A stretch of 28,408 nucleotides of DNA from an uncultured Flavobacteriales bacterium (GTDB taxonomy: Bacteria > Bacteroidota > Bacteroidia > Flavobacteriales > UBA1820). Position 1 is the first letter of the stretch. Each line of letters begins with the position of its first letter. The stretch spans positions 1 to 28,408 of the forward strand of contig CALJDR010000091.1 of assembly GCA_938023515.1 (NCBI GenBank), in the 5' to 3' direction. Below the pieces are notes generated by a model. The model saw only the letters and a program-made list of their open reading frames with translations, was not told the origin of the DNA and did not search any database. This document shows, piece by piece, positions 9,501 to 18,742 of the stretch. The position numbers and the translations under genes were made by a program.

Positions 9501-11018
9501 CTCATCTTCGACCTGAAGAACGTCAACCCGAAAGCCGAGATCAGCGTTAAACTGGTCTCCGAAAGCGGAGTGGGCACCATTGCTGCCGGAGTAGCCAAAG
9601 CCAAGGCTGACCGCATCATCATCTCCGGGGCCGAAGGGGGAACGGGGGCATCGCCCGCCAGCTCCATCCGCTATGCTGGTATGCCGACCGAGATCGGCAT
9701 CTCCGAGACTCAGCAGACCTTGGTGCGCAACGGCCTGCGCGGGCAAGTGTACCTCCAGACCGACGGACAGATAAAGACCGGGCGCGACATTTTGGTGATG
9801 GCTATGCTCGGGGCCGAGGAATTCGGCTTTGCCACGTCGGCCCTGATCGTACTGGGATGCGTGATGATGCGCAAATGCCATATGAACACCTGCCCGATGG
9901 GCGTAGCCACCCAGAACGAAGAACTGCGCAAGCGCTTTTTGGGCCGCAGCGAATACCTGGTGAACTTCTTCACCTTCCTGGCCCGCGACGTGCGGGAACA
10001 CCTGGCCGAATTGGGATACCGAAGCCTGGACGAAGTCATCGGACGCACGGATCTCATTCAGCGCAAGCCTTCGGACGGGGTAGCCAAGCACGATCTGATC
10101 GACCTTTCGCGCATCCTCCATATGCCCCAGCAGGCTTCCAAGACTGCCCTGCGCCACCAGAGCGAGCAGCTCCACAACATTGCGGACGTCAAAGACCGGG
10201 AGATCATCCGTTCCGCGGCACCGGCCTTAGACCGCCGTCAGGAAACTTCGCTCGAATACCGGATCGTGAACACCGACCGTTCGGTGGGCGCCATGCTCTC
10301 CGGCGAAATCGCTGCCCGTTACGGCGGGGAAGGCCTGCCGGAAAACACGCTTGAAGTGCGCTTCAAAGGCTCGGCCGGACAAAGCTTCGGGGCATTTTTA
10401 GCCCGGGGCGTACATTTCCGCCTGGAAGGCGAGGCCAACGACTATCTCGGAAAGGGACTTTCCGGAGGGCGTATCAGCCTGATGCCCCCGGCGCATAGTT
10501 CTTTCGTCCCGCAGGACAACATCATCGCGGGCAACACCCTGCTGTACGGGGCTACCAGCGGACAGGTATTCATCAACGGCCGGGTAGGCGAACGTTTTGC
10601 GGTGCGCAACTCGGGCGCTACAGCCGTGGTGGAAGGCGTAGGCGACCACTGCTGCGAATACATGACCGGAGGCCGCGTAGTAGTACTGGGCACCACCGGG
10701 CGCAATTTCGCCGCCGGTATGAGCGGCGGAGTAGCCTACGTATGGAATAAAGAAGGGGATTTCGACTATTACTGCAATATGGACATGGTGGAACTCTCCC
10801 TGATCGAAGACACCGCTTCCCGCCGCGAACTGCACGAACTGATCCGCAAGCACTACCATTACACAGGCAGCCCGCTGGCCGGTATGATGCTGGACAACTG
10901 GAGCCGGTACGTCGAGGAGTTCATCTCGGTAGTGCCCATCGAGTACAAACGCGTACTCCAGGAGGAACAGATGCTGGCCCTGAGCCGCCGCATCAGCGAA
11001 GTGGAACGGGATTATTAA
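6507..11018 (+). CDS. gltB: Glutamate synthase large (α) subunit
   Basis: 1503 residues, the full family length. GOGAT transfers the amide of glutamine to 2-oxoglutarate, making two glutamates, and completes ammonium assimilation. Cys20 (RDACGVGM) is the Ntn-type glutaminase nucleophile, exposed when the 19-residue propeptide is removed. The class II amidotransferase domain is ~20-430 (FRLVAHNGEINT). A central domain follows, then the FMN/2-oxoglutarate synthase domain (~800-1170) with SGAEGGTGASPAS (1040-1052). A 3Fe-4S site is formed by Cys1118, Cys1124 and Cys1129 (CHMNTCPMG). The Gly-rich β-helix domain (GXGXG) occupies ~1240-1430. Two ATGs in tandem (6507, 6510) open the frame. gltD follows after 27 bases. 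The leader ORF and hairpin upstream suggest control by amino-acid supply. Confidence 0.98.
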   Translation: MMQKTTKEGLYDPDYERDACGVGMLVNIRGEKSHDIVESALSVLENMRHRGAEGADNKTGDGAGIMLQIPHEFILLQGIPVPEKGRYGTGMVFLPRDKGQQQEIFCILKDQCEKLGLTLMHVREVPVDSDILGEAARQNEPDIRQVFVTGGDSQDDLEIKLYLLRKHTENEIARSGMPGKKDFYICSLSTRRIIYKGMLETMQLRHYFPDLSDRYFTSALALVHSRFSTNTFPTWSLAQPFRLVAHNGEINTVRGNREWTTARESALTSPTLGPASEISPIIQPGMSDSASLDNLLEYLNVSGMSLPHAMAMLVPESFNEKNPISADLKAFYEYHSILMEPWDGPAALLFSDGRYAGGMLDRNGLRPARYLITKDDIMVVASEVGVVNFPPENIREKGRLQPGKIILVDTEEGKVYYDKELKKQLAEARPYRTWLENNRVELDKLKSGRKIGESTEDFRRLLPAFGYSREDVEKIITPMCTTAAEPTSSMGNDTPIAILSEKPQPFYNYFRQQFAQVTNPPIDPLREELVMSLAEYIGSVGGQILYPDESYCKMVRLKHPILTNTQLDILCNIRYKGFKSVKLPILFDVSKGEQGLKEALDTLCAEAEKAVDDGGSYIVLSDRGVDESHAAIPSLLAVSAVHHHLVSVHKRVQTALVVETGEMREVMHAALLLGYGASAVCPYMAFAVIGQLVKDRQIQMDYPTAEKNYIKAMRKGLLKVISKMGISTLRSYRGAKLFEAIGLGSEFSDKYFGGTSSAISGVGLKEVAEDALKMHRKGFSDPDTEPGTLPMEGFYSYRKNGEQHAWNPETISTLQLATRSGDYAKFKEYTSLVDNKEHPIFIRDFFDFQKGTPVPLEEVESEASILRRFVTGAMSFGSISKEAHQAMALAMNAIHGRSNTGEGGEDPERFSATVDGVSLRSAIKQVASGRFGVTAEYLVNADEIQIKVAQGAKPGEGGQLPGFKVDKVIAKTRHSIAGISLISPPPHHDIYSIEDLAQLIFDLKNVNPKAEISVKLVSESGVGTIAAGVAKAKADRIIISGAEGGTGASPASSIRYAGMPTEIGISETQQTLVRNGLRGQVYLQTDGQIKTGRDILVMAMLGAEEFGFATSALIVLGCVMMRKCHMNTCPMGVATQNEELRKRFLGRSEYLVNFFTFLARDVREHLAELGYRSLDEVIGRTDLIQRKPSDGVAKHDLIDLSRILHMPQQASKTALRHQSEQLHNIADVKDREIIRSAAPALDRRQETSLEYRIVNTDRSVGAMLSGEIAARYGGEGLPENTLEVRFKGSAGQSFGAFLARGVHFRLEGEANDYLGKGLSGGRISLMPPAHSSFVPQDNIIAGNTLLYGATSGQVFINGRVGERFAVRNSGATAVVEGVGDHCCEYMTGGRVVVLGTTGRNFAAGMSGGVAYVWNKEGDFDYYCNMDMVELSLIEDTASRRELHELIRKHYHYTGSPLAGMMLDNWSRYVEEFISVVPIEYKRVLQEEQMLALSRRISEVERDY

Positions 11019-11045
11019 TCGAAAAAAGACAGGAGAAAACAGATC

Positions 11046-12479
<1,434 letters not shown>

Positions 12480-12495
12480 AACTACAGAGAAAACC

Positions 12496-14163
12496 ATGTG
12501 TGGAATTACAGCCTTGTTCGACATCCGGCAACAGGAAAGCGAACAGATGCGCCAGCAGGCGCTGGAAATGAGTAAACGAATCCGTCACCGCGGACCGGAC
12601 TGGAGCGGCATTTATTGCGGCCCGACCGCCATCCTGGCGCACGAACGTCTGTCTATCGTAGACCCGGCCTCGGGAAGACAGCCCCTGGTGAGCCCCGACG
12701 GAAAACAGGCCCTGTGCGTGAACGGAGAGATATACAACCACCGCGAACTGCGCGAGCGTCTGAAAGGGAAATACGAATTCCAGACCGGTTCGGACTGCGA
12801 GGTCATCCTGGCTCTGTACCGGGAAAAAGGCATCGGCCTGCTGGAAGACATCAGCGGCATATTCGCCTTCGCCCTATACGATCAGGAAAAGGATGAATAC
12901 CTCATCGCCCGCGACCCGATCGGGGTGATCCCTCTGTACATCGGCCGCGACAAGGAAGGGCACGTACTGGTTTCCTCCGAGCTGAAAGGTCTGGAAGGCT
13001 TCGCCGACGAATGCGAAGTGTTCCTGCCCGGACACTATTATTCGAGCAGAGAAGGGAAAATGAAACGCTGGTACCAGCGCGACTGGATGGAATATGACAA
13101 CGTGAAAGACAACCCGGCCGACGTGAAAACCCTGCGCAATGCCCTGGAAGATGCCGTGAAGCGCCAGCTGATGAGCGACGTCCCCTATGGCGTACTCCTT
13201 TCCGGCGGACTGGACTCGTCCATTATCTCGGCCGTAGCCAAACAATACGCCGCCAAGCGTATCGAAAACGAAGGACAAACGGATGCCTGGTGGCCCCAGC
13301 TCCACTCCTTCGCCGTAGGGCTCGACGGATCGCCCGACCTGAAAGCGGCCCGGAAAGTGGCCGACCATATCGGCACGGTACACCACGAGATACACTACAC
13401 CGTACAGGAAGGGTTGGATGCCATTCGCGACGTCATCTACTTTATCGAGACCTACGACGTGACCACCGTGCGCGCTTCGACCCCGATGTACCTGTTGTCC
13501 CGGGTGATCAAGAGCATGGGGATCAAAATGGTGCTCAGCGGGGAAGGAGCCGACGAAGTGTTCGGAGGTTACCTTTATTTCCACAAAGCACCCAACGCCC
13601 GCGCGTTCCACGAAGAAACCATCCGCAAAATCGGGAAACTGTACCTGTACGACTGCCTTCGCGCCAACAAAAGCCTGGCTGCCTGGGGCGTAGAAGGGCG
13701 CGTGCCGTTCCTGGACAAGGAATTCCTCGACGTGGCGATGCGCCTGAACCCCGAGGCCAAAATGGCCCCCGGCAAAGTGATCGAGAAAAAGATCCTCCGC
13801 GAAGCGTTCGAAGACCTGCTTCCTCCCGAAGTGGCCTGGCGCCAGAAGGAACAGTTTTCCGACGGAGTAGGATACAACTGGATAGATTCCCTGCGGGCAG
13901 TCGCTTCGTCCCAAGTGACCGACCAACAAATGGAATCGGCCGCTCGGCGCTTCCCGGTAAATCCTCCCCAGAATAAGGAGGAATACTACTATCGGAGCAT
14001 TTTCGAAGAGCATTTCCCCAGCAGTACCGCCGCCCTGACCGTGCCTTCCGTACCGTCGGTAGCCTGTTCCACGGCCGAGGCTCTGGCTTGGGACTCCTCG
14101 TTCCAGAACATGAACGAACCCAGCGGCCGCGCCGTGAAAGGTGTTCATGACAGTGCTTACTAA
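12496..14163 (+). CDS. asnB: Glutamine-hydrolysing asparagine synthase B
   Basis: 555 residues, close to E. coli AsnB (554). It converts aspartate and ATP to asparagine using glutamine amide nitrogen. After Met removal Cys2 (MCGITALF) is the glutaminase nucleophile. RHRGPD, LSIVDPASGRQPL and NGEIYNH mark the class II amidotransferase domain (~1-205). The ATP-pyrophosphatase loop SGGLDSS is at 236-242, and the synthase domain continues with LSGEGADEVFGGY and EGRVPFLD. The start is fixed because Cys must be residue 2. It uses glutamine as nitrogen donor and so belongs with GOGAT in one nitrogen operon. Transcription ends at the palindrome 20 bases downstream. Confidence 0.97.
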   Translation: MCGITALFDIRQQESEQMRQQALEMSKRIRHRGPDWSGIYCGPTAILAHERLSIVDPASGRQPLVSPDGKQALCVNGEIYNHRELRERLKGKYEFQTGSDCEVILALYREKGIGLLEDISGIFAFALYDQEKDEYLIARDPIGVIPLYIGRDKEGHVLVSSELKGLEGFADECEVFLPGHYYSSREGKMKRWYQRDWMEYDNVKDNPADVKTLRNALEDAVKRQLMSDVPYGVLLSGGLDSSIISAVAKQYAAKRIENEGQTDAWWPQLHSFAVGLDGSPDLKAARKVADHIGTVHHEIHYTVQEGLDAIRDVIYFIETYDVTTVRASTPMYLLSRVIKSMGIKMVLSGEGADEVFGGYLYFHKAPNARAFHEETIRKIGKLYLYDCLRANKSLAAWGVEGRVPFLDKEFLDVAMRLNPEAKMAPGKVIEKKILREAFEDLLPPEVAWRQKEQFSDGVGYNWIDSLRAVASSQVTDQQMESAARRFPVNPPQNKEEYYYRSIFEEHFPSSTAALTVPSVPSVACSTAEALAWDSSFQNMNEPSGRAVKGVHDSAY

Positions 14164-14182
14164 ATCGTTTAATACTCAATAA

Positions 14183-14216
14183 AGACCGGCACGGGGTTAT
14201 AACCCCGTGCCGGTCT
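14183..14216. terminator. Perfect palindromic terminator after asnB
   Basis: The 34 bases are a perfect palindrome: AGACCGGCACGGGGTTA (14183-14199) followed directly by its reverse complement, giving up to 17 pairs with the loop taken from the centre. It sits 20 bases after the asnB stop. The downstream T-tract is short (CTTATTAGG), so termination may rely mainly on the very stable stem. Symmetry means it could act in both directions. Confidence 0.85.
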
Positions 14217-14361
14217 CTTATTAGGGCACATTTTCCCGAAGCAGGCTCATAACAATCAGCCGTTTGGAAGAAATAACACTCGAATCCTGCCTAATTCGCC
14301 CGATAATCGTTATATTTACATCACACCGGATGAGCCCGGGCCATTTCCAGGAAAACTCAAA

Positions 14362-15276
14362 ATGGCATCCGGCTTTCATCATGCGTATAAAAAGCGCACC
14401 CGAATGGAAATGGAAAATGCAGGAAACAGCCTTTCTTCCACCCTCGACTTTCAGACGAAACTCGAAGGGCGTATAGCATTTTCTCCACACTTGGACCAGG
14501 AAAAAGAACTGCTGAAAGACCCGGGACTGTACAAATTCATCTGGGTAAAAGATGGGCGGTTGGAACTGGACATAGACCATGTGCGTACTTCTTTGAACCC
14601 AGGAGACGCTCTGCCGCTGAGCCCATACCAGCACGTTTCTTTTTCGGAAATAGAGGGGGAATATGCCTCATTGGTGTTCAACAGCAATTTCTATTGCATT
14701 TTCGGGCACGACGACGAGGTATCCTGCAACGGGTTCCTGTTCAACGGCAGTTCGGACATCATGCGCCTGCACCTGGACGGCGGGGAATTTTTCTCGCTGG
14801 AAACCCTTTCGGAAGGACTGGTCGGGGAATACGCGGTATGCGACGATCTGCAGGAGGAGATGCTGCGTATCCAGCTTAAACGGTTCATCATCTTTTTCAC
14901 CCGCATCGCCCGGGAACGGCACGACATCGGCGGGGAAAAAGCCCGGGGATTCGAAACGGTACGCAAATACTACGCACTGGTGAACACCTATTTCCGGGAA
15001 AAGAAACAGGTGCAGGACTATGCTTCGATGCTGGCCCGTTCGCCCAAGACCCTCTCCCACCTGTTCGCCGCTTTCGGATTGCCCTCGCCCCTGCAGGTCA
15101 TCCACGAGCGCACGGAAGCCGAAGCCAAACGCCTTTTGCTGCACAGCGGCAAAAGCATAAAAGAGATAGCGGATATTCTGGGATTCGAGGATTCCCCGTC
15201 GCTCAGCCGTTTTTTCAAGAACCGGACGGGGGAAAGCCTTTCCGATTATAAAAAACGTATGGACGGGAAAAATTGA
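14362..15276 (+). CDS. AraC-family transcriptional regulator (RclR-like by context)
   Basis: 304 residues from this ATG. The C-terminal ~95 residues are the double HTH of AraC/XylS proteins: first helix pair ~217-240 (VQDYASMLARSPKTLSHLF), then IKEIADILGFEDSPSLSRFFKNRTGESLSDYKK. Residues ~30-180 look like a cupin-type sensor domain (WVKDGRLELDID, LNPGDALPLSPYQHVSF). Three cysteines (112, 122, 160) all lie in the sensor domain. The gene precedes DUF417 and RclA-type genes. In E. coli those are controlled by the AraC-type RclR, which senses hypochlorous acid through cysteines, so a similar role is inferred. The start is uncertain: 14362 has an AGGA 11 bases upstream, while 14404 (MEMENAG) would give 290 residues. 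A TATATTTA at 14311-14318 is a weak -7 candidate. Confidence 0.85.
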   Translation: MASGFHHAYKKRTRMEMENAGNSLSSTLDFQTKLEGRIAFSPHLDQEKELLKDPGLYKFIWVKDGRLELDIDHVRTSLNPGDALPLSPYQHVSFSEIEGEYASLVFNSNFYCIFGHDDEVSCNGFLFNGSSDIMRLHLDGGEFFSLETLSEGLVGEYAVCDDLQEEMLRIQLKRFIIFFTRIARERHDIGGEKARGFETVRKYYALVNTYFREKKQVQDYASMLARSPKTLSHLFAAFGLPSPLQVIHERTEAEAKRLLLHSGKSIKEIADILGFEDSPSLSRFFKNRTGESLSDYKKRMDGKN

Positions 15277-15357
15277 CAACCCTTCCGGTGCAATTGCCAT
15301 CGGTTCCACGGGCGGATGTCCTGAATTTTGTACCGTAAACAAAAATCAGGAAAAACC

Positions 15358-15951
15358 ATGGAAACAAAAGCAACGCCGCTGTACATCGCAGCGCTCCGCA
15401 CGGCCGCCAACGCCGGCCCCTTAGGTATTAAAATGATCCGCATCGCCATTCTGATCGTCTTCGTATGGATAGGAGGGCTGAAATTCTGCCATTACGAAGC
15501 CGAGGGGATCGTTCCTTTCGTGGCAAACAGCCCTTTGATGAGCTTTTTCTACGATAAAAAAGCCCCCCAGTACAAACAGTACAAACTGAAAGAGGGCGAA
15601 AAAGACCCGGCAAAACAGGCCTGGCACCAGGCGAACCATACGTATGGGTTCTCCCGTGGGTTGGGTATCCTCATCATGAGTATCGGGATACTCGTATTTT
15701 TGGGGATGTTCTTCCCGAGAATAGGGTTGGTGGGAGAGATCCTGGCGATCGTGATGACCCTGGGCACCCTTTCGTTCCTGGTCACCACCCCTGAAGTGTG
15801 GGTGCCGGACCTCGGATCGGACGAACACGGATTCCCGCTGCTCTCCGGGGCAGGGAGGCTGGTGGTGAAAGACACCGTTATCCTGGCCGGAGCGCTCGTA
15901 CTATTGTCCGACTCGGCAAAAAAGATATTGAAAACCCTAAAAACCCAATAA
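15358..15951 (+). CDS. rclC: DUF417 inner-membrane protein, RclC/YkgB-like
   Basis: 197 residues, the same length I recall for E. coli RclC. Hydrophobic helices lie at about 21-39, 93-120, 124-146 and 170-188. The family signature is intact: IGGLKFCHYEAEGIVPFVANSP (~37-58) and, later, TPEVW. RclC is an inner-membrane protein needed for resistance to reactive chlorine in E. coli, with unknown biochemistry. The start is ATG 15358, preceded by CAGGAAAAACC; an upstream in-frame ATG at 15328 lacks a ribosome site and adds a non-conserved tail. Two bases separate its stop from rclA, so the pair is an operon. GAATTTTG at 15323-15330 is one mismatch from TAnnTTTG, but I see no -33 element. Confidence 0.85.
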   Translation: METKATPLYIAALRTAANAGPLGIKMIRIAILIVFVWIGGLKFCHYEAEGIVPFVANSPLMSFFYDKKAPQYKQYKLKEGEKDPAKQAWHQANHTYGFSRGLGILIMSIGILVFLGMFFPRIGLVGEILAIVMTLGTLSFLVTTPEVWVPDLGSDEHGFPLLSGAGRLVVKDTVILAGALVLLSDSAKKILKTLKTQ

Positions 15952-15953
15952 CC

Positions 15954-17330
15954 ATGGAAAAATATGACGCCATCATCATTGGTTTCGGCAAAGGAGGAAA
16001 AACCCTGGCCGCCTATATGTCCCAAAAAGGCCTGAAAGTGGCCGTAGTGGAAAAATCATCCAAAATGTACGGAGGGACCTGCATCAACATCGGTTGTATC
16101 CCCACCAAGACACTGGTCCACATGGCCAAAGACTCGACTAAGATGGGCTTCCCGGATTTCGAGCAAAAAGCGGATTTCTACCGCAAATCCATTGAAAGGA
16201 AAGATGCCATCATCGACGGCATCCGGCAGAAGAACTACGACAAACTGGCCGTAGATTCGAAAAACGTCACGGTGATCGACGGGGAAGGCTCTTTCGTCTC
16301 CCCTAAAGTGGTGCGTGTGAAAACTGCCGCCGGGGATCAGGAAATCACCGCCGACAAGATATTCATCAACACCGGGGCCGATACGTTCATCCCGCACATC
16401 GACGGTCTGCGGGAGAGCAAGCGGGTATACACCAGCACTTCCATCATGGAATTGAAGCAGCTGCCCCGCCACCTGGTGATCATCGGCGGGGGCTACATCG
16501 GGCTCGAATTCGCTTCGATGTATGCTTCGTTCGGCTCATCCGTTACGGTAGTGGAAGGCAACGACACGCTCATCCCTGCCGAGGACCGCGATATCGCCCA
16601 GAGCGTAAAGGATGTATTGGAGAAAAAGAACATCACGTTCGTGATGGGCGCAGAGGTCACCTCCCTGCTCGATACCGAAGAATGCACCCGGGTAAACCTT
16701 GCCAAAGACGGTAAAACCGCCATCCTGTGCGCCGACGCCATCCTGGTATCCACCGGCCGCCGCCCTTACACCGAAGGGCTGAACCTGGAAGCCGCGGGAG
16801 TAGCCCTCGACGCCCGGGGGGCCATACAGGTGGACGACAAACTGCGCACCACTGCACCGGGTATCTGGGCGATGGGCGACGTGAAAGGCGGCCTTCAGTT
16901 CACCTACATCTCGCTGGACGATTTCCGGATCATCCGCGACCAGCTCTTCGGCAAAAACGAAAGGAATACCGAAGACCGCTATCCGGTGCCGTATACCGTA
17001 TTCATCGAACCACCGCTTTCCCGCATCGGGATGAGCGAAACGCAGGCCGTACAGGCAGGTAAGGACGTAAAGATCACCAAGATCCCGGCTGCCGCGTTCC
17101 CCCGCACCAAGACCTTCGGACAATCGGACGGCCTGCTCAAAGCAGTGACAGACGCCAAAACGGGCCGGATACTCGGCTGTACGCTCTTTTGCGCCGATTC
17201 GCAGGAGGTCATCAACACCGTAGCCCTGGCCATGAAAAACGGCATGGACTATAAAACCCTCCGGGATGCCATCTACACACACCCTTCAATGAGCGAGTCG
17301 CTGAACGACCTGTTCGATATTCCGGAGTAA
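15954..17330 (+). CDS. rclA: RclA-type FAD disulfide oxidoreductase
   Basis: 458 residues of the pyridine nucleotide-disulfide oxidoreductase family. The N-terminal FAD motif IIGFGKGGKTLA starts at ~8. The redox pair is Cys43 and Cys48 in GGTCINIGCIPTKTLVH, whose INIGCIPTKTLVH form is characteristic of RclA rather than dihydrolipoyl dehydrogenase. The NAD(P)H site is VIIGGGYIGLEFASMYA. A second FAD contact is GIWAMGDVKGG. The dimerisation domain ends with THPSMSE, carrying the His-Glu pair. E. coli RclA reduces Cu(II) and protects against hypochlorous acid. The ATG at 15954 follows rclC by two bases. A pdh or ogdh cluster, expected for dihydrolipoyl dehydrogenase, is absent. Mercuric reductase is unlikely because the C-terminal Cys pair is missing. 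Confidence 0.88.
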   Translation: MEKYDAIIIGFGKGGKTLAAYMSQKGLKVAVVEKSSKMYGGTCINIGCIPTKTLVHMAKDSTKMGFPDFEQKADFYRKSIERKDAIIDGIRQKNYDKLAVDSKNVTVIDGEGSFVSPKVVRVKTAAGDQEITADKIFINTGADTFIPHIDGLRESKRVYTSTSIMELKQLPRHLVIIGGGYIGLEFASMYASFGSSVTVVEGNDTLIPAEDRDIAQSVKDVLEKKNITFVMGAEVTSLLDTEECTRVNLAKDGKTAILCADAILVSTGRRPYTEGLNLEAAGVALDARGAIQVDDKLRTTAPGIWAMGDVKGGLQFTYISLDDFRIIRDQLFGKNERNTEDRYPVPYTVFIEPPLSRIGMSETQAVQAGKDVKITKIPAAAFPRTKTFGQSDGLLKAVTDAKTGRILGCTLFCADSQEVINTVALAMKNGMDYKTLRDAIYTHPSMSESLNDLFDIPE

Positions 17331-17353
17331 GGCATTCCTCTCCGGAAATAAAA

Positions 17354-17387
17354 GAACACCCCGAGCCACGAAAGGTTCGGGGTGTTC
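17354..17387. terminator. Hairpin terminator after rclA
   Basis: GAACACCCCGA (17354-17364) pairs perfectly with TCGGGGTGTTC (17377-17387). The inner GCC/GGT extends the stem to 14 pairs around the loop ACGAAA. It lies 23 bases after the rclA stop. There is little T-tract (GTGCAAATC), so the strength of termination is uncertain. Confidence 0.75.
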
Positions 17388-17442
17388 GTGCAAATCAATG
17401 TTAAATTTCCACCCGTACGGACATCCAAAACGACGGGAGACG

Positions 17443-17450
17443 TAATTTTG
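17443..17450 (+). promoter_or_regulatory. Candidate -7 element for the MFS exporter gene
   Basis: TAATTTTG is an exact TAnnTTTG match 23 bases before the GTG start, just after the rclA terminator. No TTTG is found at the expected -33 distance, so only half a promoter is visible. Confidence 0.35.
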
Positions 17451-17473
17451 CACCCTTATATTTCAGTTGTGCA

Positions 17474-18640
17474 GTGAAAAAAGGACTGATCGCTTTGGCA
17501 TTGGGTACCCTGGGTCTGGGGATGTCCGAATTCGTGATGATGGGCATCCTGCCTGACGTGGCCCGGGACTTGGATATTTCCATCCCCGTAGCCGGACACT
17601 TTATTTCGGCCTATGCCATCGGGGTATGCGTCGGAGCCCCCCTGCTGGTGCTTGCCGCCCGCAAACGGCCTCTGAAACAAATTCTACTGGTTTTGGTCGC
17701 CATCTTCGCCCTCGGGAACCTCCTGTCCTGTATGGCCCCGAATTACCATACCCTGCTGGCCACCCGGTTCATCTCGGGCCTTCCGCACGGGGCTTATTTC
17801 GGCGTAGGATCGATCGTGGCCTCAAAAATGGCCGCCGAAGGCAAAAGTTCCGCCGCCGTAGCGATGATGATAGCCGGTATGACCGTAGCCAACCTGGCCG
17901 GCGTCCCGTTGGGCACATACATCAGCCAAACGATCTCCTGGCGGACCACATTCCTGCTGATCGGATGCCTGGATGCTTTGATCCTCTATTTCGTCTGGCG
18001 CTGGGTGCCGCATTTCGATCCGCTCCCGGACACCGGGTTCAAAGGCCAGTTCCGTTTCCTCCGCTCGGCCGCCCCGTGGTTGCTCATCCTGGCGACAATG
18101 CTGGGCAACGGCGGCCTTTTCTGCTGGTACAGTTACATCAGTCCGCTGATGACCAGCGTATCGGGATTTGCCCCGGACAAAATGACGGACATCATGGTAC
18201 TGGCCGGAATGGGCATGTGCATAGGCAATATCCTTTCGGGACGCCTGTCGGACATTTATTCCCCGGCCCGGGTGGCTACGACCGTACAACTGTTGATGGG
18301 ATTCTCCCTGCTGCTCATCTTTCTGCTGGCCCAGCACGCCGTCCTGTCCGTTATCCTGATGACTATCTGCACGGCCGGGCTGTTCGCCCTGTCGGCCCCG
18401 CAGCAGATATTGCTCCTCCGCAATTCCAAAGGCGGCGAGATGCTCGGTGCGGCCAGTGTGCAGGTGGCCTTCAACCTGGGCAATGCCTTGGGGGCCTATA
18501 GCGGGGGACTGCCTATAGAAGCGGGCCTGGGATACCGTTATCCGGCCCTGGTCGGGGTCGGTTTTTGTTTTATCGGATTTTTGATGCTGCTTATCTACTG
18601 GAAACGGTACGATAAAAAAGTGCGCCCCCTCAAAATATAA
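17474..18640 (+). CDS. MFS sugar/drug efflux transporter, AraJ-like
   Basis: 388 residues with about 12 hydrophobic helices, the full MFS length. The opening (ALALGTLGLGMSEFVMMGILPDVARDL), the segment ISAYAIGVCVGAPLLVLAARKRPLK and FISGLPHGAYFGVG are typical of the AraJ/DHA1-type exporters. These use the proton gradient to expel sugars, nucleosides or drugs. The substrate cannot be deduced. The start is GTG at 17474 (KKGLIALAL), because no ATG precedes the first helix. It is separated from rclA by a hairpin, so it probably has its own promoter. A shared stress role with the rcl-like genes is only a possibility. Confidence 0.88.
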   Translation: MKKGLIALALGTLGLGMSEFVMMGILPDVARDLDISIPVAGHFISAYAIGVCVGAPLLVLAARKRPLKQILLVLVAIFALGNLLSCMAPNYHTLLATRFISGLPHGAYFGVGSIVASKMAAEGKSSAAVAMMIAGMTVANLAGVPLGTYISQTISWRTTFLLIGCLDALILYFVWRWVPHFDPLPDTGFKGQFRFLRSAAPWLLILATMLGNGGLFCWYSYISPLMTSVSGFAPDKMTDIMVLAGMGMCIGNILSGRLSDIYSPARVATTVQLLMGFSLLLIFLLAQHAVLSVILMTICTAGLFALSAPQQILLLRNSKGGEMLGAASVQVAFNLGNALGAYSGGLPIEAGLGYRYPALVGVGFCFIGFLMLLIYWKRYDKKVRPLKI

Positions 18641-18742
18641 TACCCAGGCAGAACTTTTCAATTATTTAAAGATTCTTTCGCCCTCGGCTAACATTCCCTG
18701 TATAGCTTTACGGGATTCAAGCGAACCCCAAACCCACTACCG

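Noticed and set aside
8655..10175. 506-codon open frame on the minus strand, opposite gltB
   Set aside because: Same antisense artefact, covering the FMN and iron-sulfur domain of GltB.
12874..14148. 424-codon open frame on the minus strand, opposite asnB
   Set aside because: Antisense to the complete AsnB gene, with the composition of a shadow frame.
15798..15953. rclA starting inside rclC (15798)
   Set aside because: The extension overlaps rclC coding sequence and adds Arg/Gly-rich residues before the normal MEKYDAIIIGFG start at 15954.
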